Shown: positions 1 to 8,164 of the stretch, one piece after another | Layout of the letters: each line of letters begins with the position of its first letter | Position numbering within the stretch: position 1 is the first letter of the stretch | Source of the DNA: Candidatus Moranbacteria bacterium RIFCSPHIGHO2_02_FULL_40_12b | Lineage (GTDB): Bacteria > Patescibacteriota > Minisyncoccia > Moranbacterales > 2-12-FULL-40-10 | Assembly (NCBI GenBank): GCA_001784725.1 | Contig: MFRX01000001.1 | Coordinates: 16,701-49,119 of the forward strand | Direction: 5' to 3' | DNA: 32,419 nucleotides | The notes under the pieces: model-generated | Seen by the model: the letters and a program-made list of their open reading frames with translations, nothing else | Databases searched by the model: none | What the model was told of the DNA's origin: nothing | Made by a program: the position numbers and the translations under genes

Positions 1-1
1 A

Positions 2-253
2 AGCGAATTAAAGCTTTCCCGAATCCAGGATGTTACCACTGAAGTCAATGGAATAATCCAAACGGTCTTGAATTTCGGCGATGTGCATATTCAGACCGCG
101 GGGGAAGAAAGCAAATTTTTTTTACGCCACATTCCCGATCCGGGCGGAATAAAAAGCATTTTAATGGATCTCCAGAAAAACAAGGAAAAAGAAGAAACGG
201 ACGAACTGGGAGAAATGATTGAAAAGAAAATCCACGAAAATACGATTTCATGA
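2..253 (+). CDS. C-terminal fragment of a membrane-associated protein, possibly PH-domain (bPH2-like); truncated by window start
   Basis: Open frame from base 2 (SELKLSRIQDVTTEVNGIIQTVLNFGDVHIQTAGEESKFFLRHIPDPGGI...) to stop at 253; resembles bacterial PH-domain C-termini. Confidence 0.55.
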   Translation, partial: SELKLSRIQDVTTEVNGIIQTVLNFGDVHIQTAGEESKFFLRHIPDPGGIKSILMDLQKNKEKEETDELGEMIEKKIHENTIS

Positions 254-333
254 AAACATTAAAGCATAAAAACATAAAAACAAAGTTATTATAGTGTTTT
301 AACGTTCTTGTGTTTTGATGACTTAAAATACGG

Positions 334-2304
334 GTGAGAAACAAAAACAAAAAAGGTGATTTGTTTTTTCTTTTTATCCTGCTTTGCGCAGGATTTTTTG
401 GGTTTAATGCAAAAGCGGAAACAATTGATCATTTAATAATTTCTGAAATTTTAGTCGGAGGAGAAAAAGCAGATGAAGAATTTGTGGAAATTTATAATCC
501 TACTGAAAACGAAATTAATTTTAAAAGTACATCTTTGAAGTTGCACATAGTTAATTCTACAGGGAAAAGTGATGTAAGCAAGACACTCACTTTTAATAAT
601 GAAAGCATAAAGGCACGGAACTATGTTATTATTTCATCGAGGGATTATAAAGAAAAATTCGGAGAGAACATTATTATTGATGCCTTTTATGGCAGTGGCA
701 GTTTGGTGTCAAAAGGAGCCGTTTATATAAGCAGAAACACCAAAGATTTAACAGATATTATAGATATGGTTGGTTGGGGAAATCATGAAGCATTTTATTT
801 TGAAAAAACACCTTTCAATTTTAATGAAAATAATAATATAAGTATTAATAGAAAATTTGACAATGGAACAATGCAAGATACGGATGATAATAGCGAAGAT
901 TTTATCATTGGTATTCCTAGTCCTAGAAAAGATTTTGTTCCTATACCAGAAGAAAAACCAAAAGAAAGAGTTGTTTATTCCGACAAAATTTACCTAAACG
1001 AAATCTTACCCAATGCTGACGAAGAATTTATTGAACTATTTAATTCCGGAGAAAATGACGAAGATCTTTCCGGCTGGATTTTGCGAGATGCGACTAAAAC
1101 CGGAAAATATGTTTTCCCGGAAAGTTCAATCATAAAATCCAAAGATTATTTTGTTGTCTACAAAAAGGATTACAAGTTTGCCCTAAATAACACAGGCAAC
1201 GAGTCGGTTTATCTTTATGATCCCAATGAAACTTTGGTTTCCAGCGTTTCCTATAACGGCGGCAAGGAAAATGTTTCCTATAATTTCGACGGGATAAGTT
1301 GGCGCTGGAGCAAATATCTTACTCCCGGAGCGGAAAATGAATTCAACGAACTCACTGGGGCAAGGATAAAAGCCGAGAGAAAAATTTATAAAAATACTTA
1401 TGCCGATTTTAAAGCCAAAGTGAAAAATCCGGATAACGATAAGCTGAAATTCACTTGGGACTTCGGCGACGGGCACAGGTCCTACAAGAAAAATACCCGG
1501 CACAAATACAAAAAAACCGGAAAATACAAAGTAACTCTCAAAATCTTTGACGGGAGCGAAGAGACCCAAGAAGAATTCAAAGTAGAAGTGAAAAAATTTC
1601 CCAAGAATAAGATTAAAATAATTGAAATTTCTCCCAATCCGGAAGGGCGCGACAGCGAGGGGGAATATATTGTCGTAAGAAACGAATCCAAAAGGAAAAT
1701 TAATCTTAAAAACTGGGCGATCGCATCGGGAAGCAAAAAATTATACAATCATCCGATAAGCAAGGACATTATCGTAAAACCGGGCAAAACGGTCAAAATC
1801 AGCCGCGATATTTCCAAATTCGCGCTAAACAATAAAAAAGCGAAAATTGAGCTGCGCTATCCGGACGGAAAAGTCGCGTATAAAATTAAATACGACAAGA
1901 AAGAAAATGTGCGGGAAGGCGAAACATACGCAAAAACAGAACTGGGATGGGCGTGGAAAAATAATAATCCGGAAACATTGCTGGCGGTAGCGAAAAAAAG
2001 CGCAGATGAAGCCATTGCAATAACAGGTAATGGTGGAGAAATGACTGAAAAAAATTCAGAAGATCAGGCAACTGTTTCGGAAGAAAAAGAAAAACTGGCG
2101 CTATCAAGCGAAGCGAATAATATTTCTCCGGAAAATGAAAAGGTTTTGGGAACTTCCGTAGAGGTTAAGGAGGATAATTCCGATGATATTATCAATAAAG
2201 CCGATAATCATCCGGAAAAACCTAATGTTATAATAAAACTTTTTGAAAATATAGGGTCTGGCATCAATTCTTTTGTTAACAGAATTATTCTCAAATTTTT
2301 CTAG
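334..2304 (+). CDS. Secreted multidomain protein with lamin-tail-like (LTD) domains and a PKD-like domain
   Basis: 656 aa, GTG start, signal peptide; repeated 'I(S/N)EIL..ADEEFIELFN' LTD motifs and 'FTWDFGDGHRSYKKNTRHKYKKTGKYKVTLKI' PKD motif. Confidence 0.85.
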   Translation: MRNKNKKGDLFFLFILLCAGFFGFNAKAETIDHLIISEILVGGEKADEEFVEIYNPTENEINFKSTSLKLHIVNSTGKSDVSKTLTFNNESIKARNYVIISSRDYKEKFGENIIIDAFYGSGSLVSKGAVYISRNTKDLTDIIDMVGWGNHEAFYFEKTPFNFNENNNISINRKFDNGTMQDTDDNSEDFIIGIPSPRKDFVPIPEEKPKERVVYSDKIYLNEILPNADEEFIELFNSGENDEDLSGWILRDATKTGKYVFPESSIIKSKDYFVVYKKDYKFALNNTGNESVYLYDPNETLVSSVSYNGGKENVSYNFDGISWRWSKYLTPGAENEFNELTGARIKAERKIYKNTYADFKAKVKNPDNDKLKFTWDFGDGHRSYKKNTRHKYKKTGKYKVTLKIFDGSEETQEEFKVEVKKFPKNKIKIIEISPNPEGRDSEGEYIVVRNESKRKINLKNWAIASGSKKLYNHPISKDIIVKPGKTVKISRDISKFALNNKKAKIELRYPDGKVAYKIKYDKKENVREGETYAKTELGWAWKNNNPETLLAVAKKSADEAIAITGNGGEMTEKNSEDQATVSEEKEKLALSSEANNISPENEKVLGTSVEVKEDNSDDIINKADNHPEKPNVIIKLFENIGSGINSFVNRIILKFF

Positions 2305-2394
2305 CAACATAAATTCATTATAAATAATATAGCAGGTATGTTACAGAATCTTTCGATCGGAGTAAAGTGTATAATAACGAATTTATCAAAATTA

Positions 2395-2436
2395 AAAGCG
2401 GCGGGAAAGTTCTCCAGCCGCTTTTTGAAATTAGAT
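2395..2436 (+). terminator. Rho-independent terminator-like hairpin
   Basis: AAAAGCGGC...GCCGCTTTTT stem after the LTD gene, between convergent genes. Confidence 0.6.
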
Positions 2437-2940
2437 ATTTTTCCACTTACTGATTAATTCCATTCTGCCACGATATTCAGGAAAACCAGTAATTTGTCGA
2501 ATATTGTAAAGTGTTCTCCTGTGTATGCTTATGTCAGTGATCTTAAGCTTCAAGTGGGGAAAATAGACCATTTCCTTCCAAAAATCGGATTTCTGTACTC
2601 TAAAAGTTAAGCTTTGATCCGGACTTGTTTTATTACATTCCATTTCCTTCATCCAACAACAGAAGAAGAAAAGCACCCAGATCTTATAATCTTTATATCC
2701 ATTTTCCTCAACTCTTTTCAATGACCAATCCGCCCAATCCTTCGGACTTTGCCATTTTTTCGCGTCTTCCTCTGTTCCCGGAACAAACTTTCTGATTATG
2801 TGCATTCCTCCTTTTTTCTTGAATAAATCAAACTGTTTATGCCTGACACTCTTTTTCCTTGGAAGAATCGCATTATCAGTTTGCCTCTTATTTTCATTCT
2901 CTTCAGTTTTTTTCTGAATTTGATGTAATTCTAATTCCAT
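2431..2940 (-). CDS. Hypothetical 169-aa protein, divergent from a TrmB-like regulator
   Basis: ORF with SD (AGGAGG) and consensus promoter (TTGACA-N17-TATACT) upstream on minus strand. Confidence 0.6.
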   Translation of the reverse strand: MELELHQIQKKTEENENKRQTDNAILPRKKSVRHKQFDLFKKKGGMHIIRKFVPGTEEDAKKWQSPKDWADWSLKRVEENGYKDYKIWVLFFFCCWMKEMECNKTSPDQSLTFRVQKSDFWKEMVYFPHLKLKITDISIHRRTLYNIRQITGFPEYRGRMELISKWKNI

Positions 2941-3004
2941 TATTATCCTCCTTTTTTATGAGATTTTAAATATCTATATATTTCCTTTTTATTTATAATA
3001 ATTA

Positions 3005-3034
3005 AGTATAGCAAAAAGTTTATATGTTGTCAAC
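3005..3034 (-). promoter_or_regulatory. Promoter TTGACA-N17-TATACT; -35 lies inside GTTGTCAAC palindrome
   Basis: Plus-strand GTTGTCAAC at 3026-3034 (-35 on minus at 3028-3033) and AGTATA at 3005-3010. Confidence 0.6.
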
Positions 3035-3086
3035 TATTAATCTATGAAAAGTCCATTTTTTGCCTTAAATTAAGAATAAAAAAGTG

Positions 3087-3115
3087 TTGACTTTGTTTCA
3101 ACAACTAGCTATAAT
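3087..3115 (+). promoter_or_regulatory. Promoter TTGACT-N17-TATAAT of TrmB-like gene
   Basis: Consensus boxes with 17-bp spacing; predicted TSS falls at the ATG (3122). Confidence 0.65.
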
Positions 3116-3121
3116 TAAACT

Positions 3122-3892
3122 ATGATTCAAGAAATACTTAAAAAATTGGGATTTAACGACAAGGAGGCTGAAATATATATTGAAGTTCTAAAATTGGGAC
3201 GCGCAACCCCAGCTCGGATTTCCAAAAGCACCGGAATCAATAGGACAACAATTTATAGTTCCTATAAAAAACTAGTAAAAAAAGGTGTTCTAGTTGAGGA
3301 TCTCGGTCACAAATATACCTATCTTATCGCTTTACCTCCTGAAAATTTACGCGGGATACTTGAACAACAAAAAAAGCGTCTCGAAGAAAAGGAGAAACTT
3401 ATTGATCAAGCGCTTGTTGAAATTTCTAATTTTCCCACCAATTCTGAATTCTCAATTCCCAAAATAAGATTTATTGAAGAGATGGACTTGGAAGATTGCC
3501 TCTATAAGCGAACCGAAGAATGGAATAAAAGCATAAAACAACACGATGGTACCTGGTGGGGATTTCAAGACCATACTTTTATAGAACATTATAAAAAATG
3601 GACTATTGATTATTGGTCTAAATTCAAATCATCGCAGAATATTAAAGAAAAAGTGCTAACAAACAAAACTGAAACAGAAAAACAAATGAAAGCCAAGATG
3701 ATAAGTGGCAGAGAAACTATGTTTTGGAATAAAAGTGATAATTTTTCTTCTTCCTTTTGGATTGGTGGCGACTACATTATTATGATTTATACGCAAAACC
3801 GACCATTTTATTTAATAGAAATTTATAACCCAGTTATGGCTCATAATTTAAGAGAGGTCTTCAGAAATTTATGGAAAGAAATAAAGCATTGA
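3122..3892 (+). CDS. TrmB-family transcriptional regulator
   Basis: N-terminal HTH 'EILKKLGFNDKEAEIYIEVLKLGRATPARISKSTGINRTTIYSSYKKLVKKG' typical of TrmB/Sugar-specific HTH. Confidence 0.85.
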   Translation: MIQEILKKLGFNDKEAEIYIEVLKLGRATPARISKSTGINRTTIYSSYKKLVKKGVLVEDLGHKYTYLIALPPENLRGILEQQKKRLEEKEKLIDQALVEISNFPTNSEFSIPKIRFIEEMDLEDCLYKRTEEWNKSIKQHDGTWWGFQDHTFIEHYKKWTIDYWSKFKSSQNIKEKVLTNKTETEKQMKAKMISGRETMFWNKSDNFSSSFWIGGDYIIMIYTQNRPFYLIEIYNPVMAHNLREVFRNLWKEIKH

Positions 3893-4006
3893 AATTAAAA
3901 TATCCGAATAGCAATTTTGTAATATAAAAGGTATAAAAGATTTTGTAACCCTCTTCTCGAATCCTCTCCCTATTCAGGGCGAGGAGGACAAGGAGAAACT
4001 ATTCAT

Positions 4007-4726
4007 ATGTCCGGACACTCGCATTGGGCGGGAATCAAGCACAAAAAAGCGCTGACTGACGCCAAGCGGGCGGGTATTTTTACCAAACTTGGCCGCGCTG
4101 TTACCCTTGCCGCGCGCGAAGGCGGTGGAAATCAAGAGTTTAACTTTAAGTTGAAATTAACCATTGATCAGGCGCGCTTCGCCAATATGCCCAAAGAAAA
4201 TATTGAGCGGGCGATTAAAAGAGGGACAGGCGAACTAAAAGACGGCGCGGAAATTGAAGAAATAATTTATGAAGCGTATGGACCGGGAAATGTCGCGATG
4301 CTTATCAAAACCGCGACGGACAATAAAAATCGGACCCTGGGGGACTTGAAAAATATCCTAACTAAGACCAGGGGGAAGATTGTTTCTGCCGGATCGGTAA
4401 GTTTCCTTTTTAAGCAAGTGGGAAACATAAACATAACCGTTCCGGAAGGAGTTGATCCATATGAACTGGAACTCAAAGCCATTGATGCCGGCGCGGAAGA
4501 CACAATTTATTCGGAAAACATACTAACTATTTATACGAAATCTGAAAACCTCCAAAAAACGAAAGAAAATCTGGAAAAAGAAGGGCTAAAAATCAGAAAT
4601 GCCATGATAATATACGCGCCATTACAAAAAATAACTCTCAATCAGCAAGATAAAATTGACTACGGGAAGATGATTAAAGCGCTGGACGACCAAGAGGATA
4701 TTCAGGAAGTTTATGATAACTTGTGA
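4007..4726 (+). CDS. yebC: YebC/PmpR family protein
   Basis: 'MSGHSHWAGIKHKKALTDAKRAGIFTKLGRAVTLAAREGGGN' and 'NMPKENIERAIKRGTGE' are hallmark YebC motifs. Confidence 0.95.
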   Translation: MSGHSHWAGIKHKKALTDAKRAGIFTKLGRAVTLAAREGGGNQEFNFKLKLTIDQARFANMPKENIERAIKRGTGELKDGAEIEEIIYEAYGPGNVAMLIKTATDNKNRTLGDLKNILTKTRGKIVSAGSVSFLFKQVGNINITVPEGVDPYELELKAIDAGAEDTIYSENILTIYTKSENLQKTKENLEKEGLKIRNAMIIYAPLQKITLNQQDKIDYGKMIKALDDQEDIQEVYDNL

Positions 4727-4794
4727 TGTTTGCAATTTCAATTTTTTTGTTGTAAAATTAACGCAGACAACTAAAAATCACAACACACAAAAAA

Positions 4795-5787
4795 ATGTTT
4801 GGAATGAAAAATAATAAAAATGAAGAAAAGGCCGATATGTTTATTTCAGGAAACCAAGAAACGGTGAAGGATGATAATATAGCCGTGGGATCGATGCGTG
4901 ACGATCTTAATTCAAATTCTTCGGACGCGGAGCCGGCAAGTTATTCTAAAATAAAAAGCTTCGCCAAGAATGAGGGGGTTTCGCCGTGGCCAAATAATAA
5001 TAAGGATGATTCGAAAACAGAAGCAGAAAGCGGGAACGATAAGCCCAGCGCCCAAAAATCGAAATGGTACAGAATATTGGTTATAACCGTGGTTATATTG
5101 ACTATAATGACCTTTATGGCAGGCGGATATTATTACTGGATTACCCGTAAAGGGACAGAACAAGTCGAAACTGTTGTCAATTCCCAGGGAGAAAAGCCGC
5201 AAATTGAAATTACGGAAAAGAAATTTTCCGACGAGAATCCAAATATTCTCGCGGTGGATACTGAAACCATTAAGACCGCCGACTTACAGCAATTGCTGAT
5301 TCAAAAATCCAATGAAGTAAAAGAAGACGGACATGATAAGCCGGTTGAATTTATCGTAAACGATTTGAATAACAATCCTATTGCTTTTTCCAGGTTTGCC
5401 ATTATTTCCGGAATAAAAATTTCCACCAGCGTCCTGGATAATCTGGAAGAAAAGTTTTCACTGTATTTCTATAATGACGGAGGAAATATGAGGACGGGCA
5501 TCGTAATTAGTTTGAAAAACAAGGATAATGCCGTCCAGGAAATGAAGGATGAAGAAATTATTTTGGCCGATGATCTTATCCCATTATTTCTCGGAAACGA
5601 AGTTATGAAGGAAGGAGTAATATTTAAAGACGGAAATTATAATAATTCCCAAATACGTTACGCAAATTTAAATCCAGAAGGGACTGTTTCTTTGGACTAT
5701 AGCTTTGTGGGCATGAAGCTTGTAATCGGAACCAGTAAAAATACTACGCGGGCTGTTATTGATAAAATATCAAAAGAAAGCAATTAA
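4795..5787 (+). CDS. Hypothetical single-pass membrane protein
   Basis: 330 aa; TM segment 'YRILVITVVILTIMTFMAGGYYYWI'. Confidence 0.65.
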   Translation: MFGMKNNKNEEKADMFISGNQETVKDDNIAVGSMRDDLNSNSSDAEPASYSKIKSFAKNEGVSPWPNNNKDDSKTEAESGNDKPSAQKSKWYRILVITVVILTIMTFMAGGYYYWITRKGTEQVETVVNSQGEKPQIEITEKKFSDENPNILAVDTETIKTADLQQLLIQKSNEVKEDGHDKPVEFIVNDLNNNPIAFSRFAIISGIKISTSVLDNLEEKFSLYFYNDGGNMRTGIVISLKNKDNAVQEMKDEEIILADDLIPLFLGNEVMKEGVIFKDGNYNNSQIRYANLNPEGTVSLDYSFVGMKLVIGTSKNTTRAVIDKISKESN

Positions 5788-5950
5788 TTTGTGGATAAGT
5801 TGTGGAAAGCAGGTTGTTTGTTTGAAAAGGAAAGAAAAAAGTAAATCACTTTCTTAAAAAGCAAACAATCAGGAATTGACAAAAAAAGTTTTCCATTGGT
5901 TGAAAGTTAGTTAAAAATGGCTCTAAACAAACAAATTTTGAAAATTTGCA

Positions 5951-5979
5951 TTGACGCTTGACTAAATTTTTGCTATAAT
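5951..5979 (+). promoter_or_regulatory. Strong promoter TTGACG-N17-TATAAT
   Basis: Consensus boxes with 17-bp spacing, not followed by an ORF. Confidence 0.65.
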
Positions 5980-5984
5980 AGGGT

Positions 5985-6524
5985 TAGAATTTAATGAAAT
6001 TATTAGAATTTTTGTCCATTAAAAACCAATAAATTAATGGTAGAAGTACTTTCAACCACAATTTCCCCCTATTTGTGGTTGAAAATTCTTCTACTATTCA
6101 AGCATTAAGATCCACGTATCTTAATCGCCTCTGATTCTGACCAGAGGACCCTAAAACAAAAACAAAAATACTTTTAAAATAAAAATAAAAATAAAAGTAT
6201 AAAGTTCTTTGATACAAAGGTCTAGCGCCAGAGAACAGTAGAAGGAAGACATTGAAAGTCAGATAAAATGTCAAGCGCATGTATACAAAATACATGTTTA
6301 CATAGTGTATTATGACGCCTCTCACCCGGGCTAAATAAACCGTGTTTACATGTTGATACATGACAAACATCGGGCGAATGCGTCAAAAATTTATTTTTAT
6401 GGGCGTTCATTCGCCCGATTTCATATTTTAGCAGATACTAGTTAATAAAAGATTGTTAATTGGCACCTGTTAAGGTAAAAGTAAGAGCCGCTTTTTAGAA
6501 AATGGACAAATAAGTCCATTTTTT
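5985..6524 (+). ncRNA. Candidate large structured non-coding RNA
   Basis: Strong promoter, many successive hairpins (see findings), no plausible ORF, ends at hairpin AAAATGGAC/GTCCATTTT followed by T's. Confidence 0.45.
6499..6524 (+). terminator. Rho-independent terminator-like hairpin
   Basis: AAAATGGAC-AAATAA-GTCCATTTTTT. Confidence 0.65.
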
Positions 6525-6564
6525 GATATCATAAAAAAAGGTTAACTTAATTAAATCTGAATTT

Positions 6565-7128
6565 ATGTCTATAGAAATTCCGATTAAAGAAAAACTCCCC
6601 GATTATGAAGAAAATTTTGGCCATGTTGCCGAAGTTATAATCAGGGATTCGATCAGAGAAAAAGCCGTACTATTTGTTGAAAAAGTGGAAAAAGGAACAA
6701 AACCGGAAGATTATCGGATGAAAGTGGATTTTTGGATTAAATTTGTCGGAATTGAGGAGCCATTAGGAATCCAATATACCGTGAGTAGCAATGAAGATAA
6801 AATCCAGGAAAAACTGGATTTTCTGAGATCGCGTAATTTTTTGGCCAAAAAAGAGAAAAGGCCTGACGCTGAAATCAACTGGTCGGGGAACGCCAATGTC
6901 GTGCTGGTGCGCGGGAATAAATTAAAAATGGGAAAAATAGACCGAGAGAGTCGCGAGAAGAATGTCAGCCCTTCAAAATTAATCGGCGAGGAATTTATCC
7001 TGAATTTCTTCAACCAGGTTATGATTATGATGGACGAAGCCAACCCTTTCAGGAAAAAAATTATTTATGAAACAATGCGAGCTATTTACCAAGAAACTTC
7101 GGGCAAGAGTAAAAATAAAAAGGATTGA
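6565..7128 (+). CDS. Hypothetical protein (187 aa)
   Basis: Long ORF, charged soluble protein; no family recognised. Confidence 0.6.
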   Translation: MSIEIPIKEKLPDYEENFGHVAEVIIRDSIREKAVLFVEKVEKGTKPEDYRMKVDFWIKFVGIEEPLGIQYTVSSNEDKIQEKLDFLRSRNFLAKKEKRPDAEINWSGNANVVLVRGNKLKMGKIDRESREKNVSPSKLIGEEFILNFFNQVMIMMDEANPFRKKIIYETMRAIYQETSGKSKNKKD

Positions 7129-7154
7129 ATTCTTTTAGAATCCAATCCTTTACG
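7116..7154. terminator. Bidirectional terminator between convergent genes
   Basis: AAAGGATTG...CAATCCTTT hairpin overlapping both gene ends. Confidence 0.55.
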
Positions 7155-7383
7155 CATCTACCCCTTCATTTTTAATTAATATTTTAAATGTAAAGGGCAT
7201 CTCTTTCGTTTCCTTTTTTGGCGTGACGAGAAAGGACCCATTTCCCTGATACTCCGCTTTTTCAACGTTTTTTTGTCTTAGCAAAGCATTTAAAATACTT
7301 TGAGCGGACAGATCAAGAGAATCTATTTTCTCCAATTCTTCTTTGGAGAAAATATCTGAAGGGGTAATTACCTCTTTGGGCAT
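7150..7383 (-). CDS. Small hypothetical protein (MPKEVITPSDIFSKEELEKIDSLDLSAQSILNALLRQ...)
   Basis: Start trimmed from ORF-track 7437 to the ATG at 7383, which is preceded by AGGAGG. Confidence 0.6.
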   Translation of the reverse strand: MPKEVITPSDIFSKEELEKIDSLDLSAQSILNALLRQKNVEKAEYQGNGSFLVTPKKETKEMPFTFKILIKNEGVDA

Positions 7384-7442
7384 TTTAAACCTCCTTGCTT
7401 GGATTTTTCTAAGCTGACGTATGATAGCATAATACACAAATC

Positions 7443-8015
7443 ATGTCAATAGCCAATAAAAACAACATTTTCATCATTTCCGGGCCTTCCGGAGCGGGAG
7501 AGGATTCAATTATTGAAGGGCTGAAAAAATATTTTCCGATAGAGCGGATAGTAACTACTTCAACCAGAGAAATGCGCCCGGGCGAATCGCAAAGCGATCC
7601 TTATTGGTTTATCGCGCGCGAAGAATTTGAAAAACGCCGAAATAACAATGAATTTGTAGAATGGGCGGAGCAGTATAACGGTAATTTATACGGAGTGACC
7701 AAAAAAGAAATTGAAAGAGTGAAAAATTCCGGAAAAATCGGGACGTGGAAAATTGACTGGAAAGGCGTGATAACTGCCAAGAAATTGTATCCGGAAATTC
7801 CGGCGATTTTTGTCACCGTTCCGGATTTGAAAATTATGGAAAACCGCATCCGCCGCCGCGGCGGACTTTCCGAAAAATATATCCGGGAAAGAATGGAATA
7901 TACAAAGGCGTGGATGAAACACGCGGATATTTATGACTACACCGTGGTGAATAAAGAAGGAAAATTGAATGAAGCCATCGCTAAAACCGCGGAAATCATC
8001 AAATCTTATTTGTAA
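7443..8015 (+). CDS. gmk: Guanylate kinase-like protein with altered P-loop
   Basis: 'FIISGPSGAGEDSIIEGLKKYF...TSTREMRPGE...EFVEWAEQYNGNLYGVTKKEIE...RIRRRG' matches the GMK layout but Walker A Lys is Glu. Confidence 0.8.
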   Translation: MSIANKNNIFIISGPSGAGEDSIIEGLKKYFPIERIVTTSTREMRPGESQSDPYWFIAREEFEKRRNNNEFVEWAEQYNGNLYGVTKKEIERVKNSGKIGTWKIDWKGVITAKKLYPEIPAIFVTVPDLKIMENRIRRRGGLSEKYIRERMEYTKAWMKHADIYDYTVVNKEGKLNEAIAKTAEIIKSYL

Positions 8016-8107
8016 GCAAGTTGTCAACTTTAATTTATTATTTATAAGAAAGTTAACAACATTAATTCGGCTAATTTTGTTTTATACAAAGCATTCTAAA
8101 AGCTTTT

Positions 8108-8149
8108 AGTTGTCAACTATTTGACAACTTTTGTTTATTAGAGTATAGT
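8108..8149 (+). promoter_or_regulatory. Operator-like dyad AGTTGTCAA-ctat-TTGACAACT overlapping promoter TTGACA-N17-TATAGT
   Basis: Perfect 9-4-9 dyad 8108-8129; -35 8121-8126; -10 8144-8149. Confidence 0.7.
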
Positions 8150-8164
8150 TAAGTTAGCAACAAT

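Noticed and set aside
45-350. Minus-strand ORF of 101 aa
   Set aside because: Antisense to the PH-like gene end and intergenic region, low-complexity Phe/Arg-rich, no SD or family.
5790-5799. Perfect DnaA box (TGTGGATAA) suggesting oriC
   Set aside because: Single box only, no cluster, no dnaA/dnaN nearby; chance or isolated site.
6098-6410. Minus-strand ORFs of 90 and 62 aa in the hairpin-rich region
   Set aside because: Overlap dense inverted repeats, no SD, composition (F/Y runs) typical of chance frames.
5951-6524. tmRNA or RNase P RNA identity for the structured region
   Set aside because: No T-arm/CCA tRNA-like end and no recognisable RNase P core (e.g. GAGGAAAGUC); kept as unknown ncRNA candidate.
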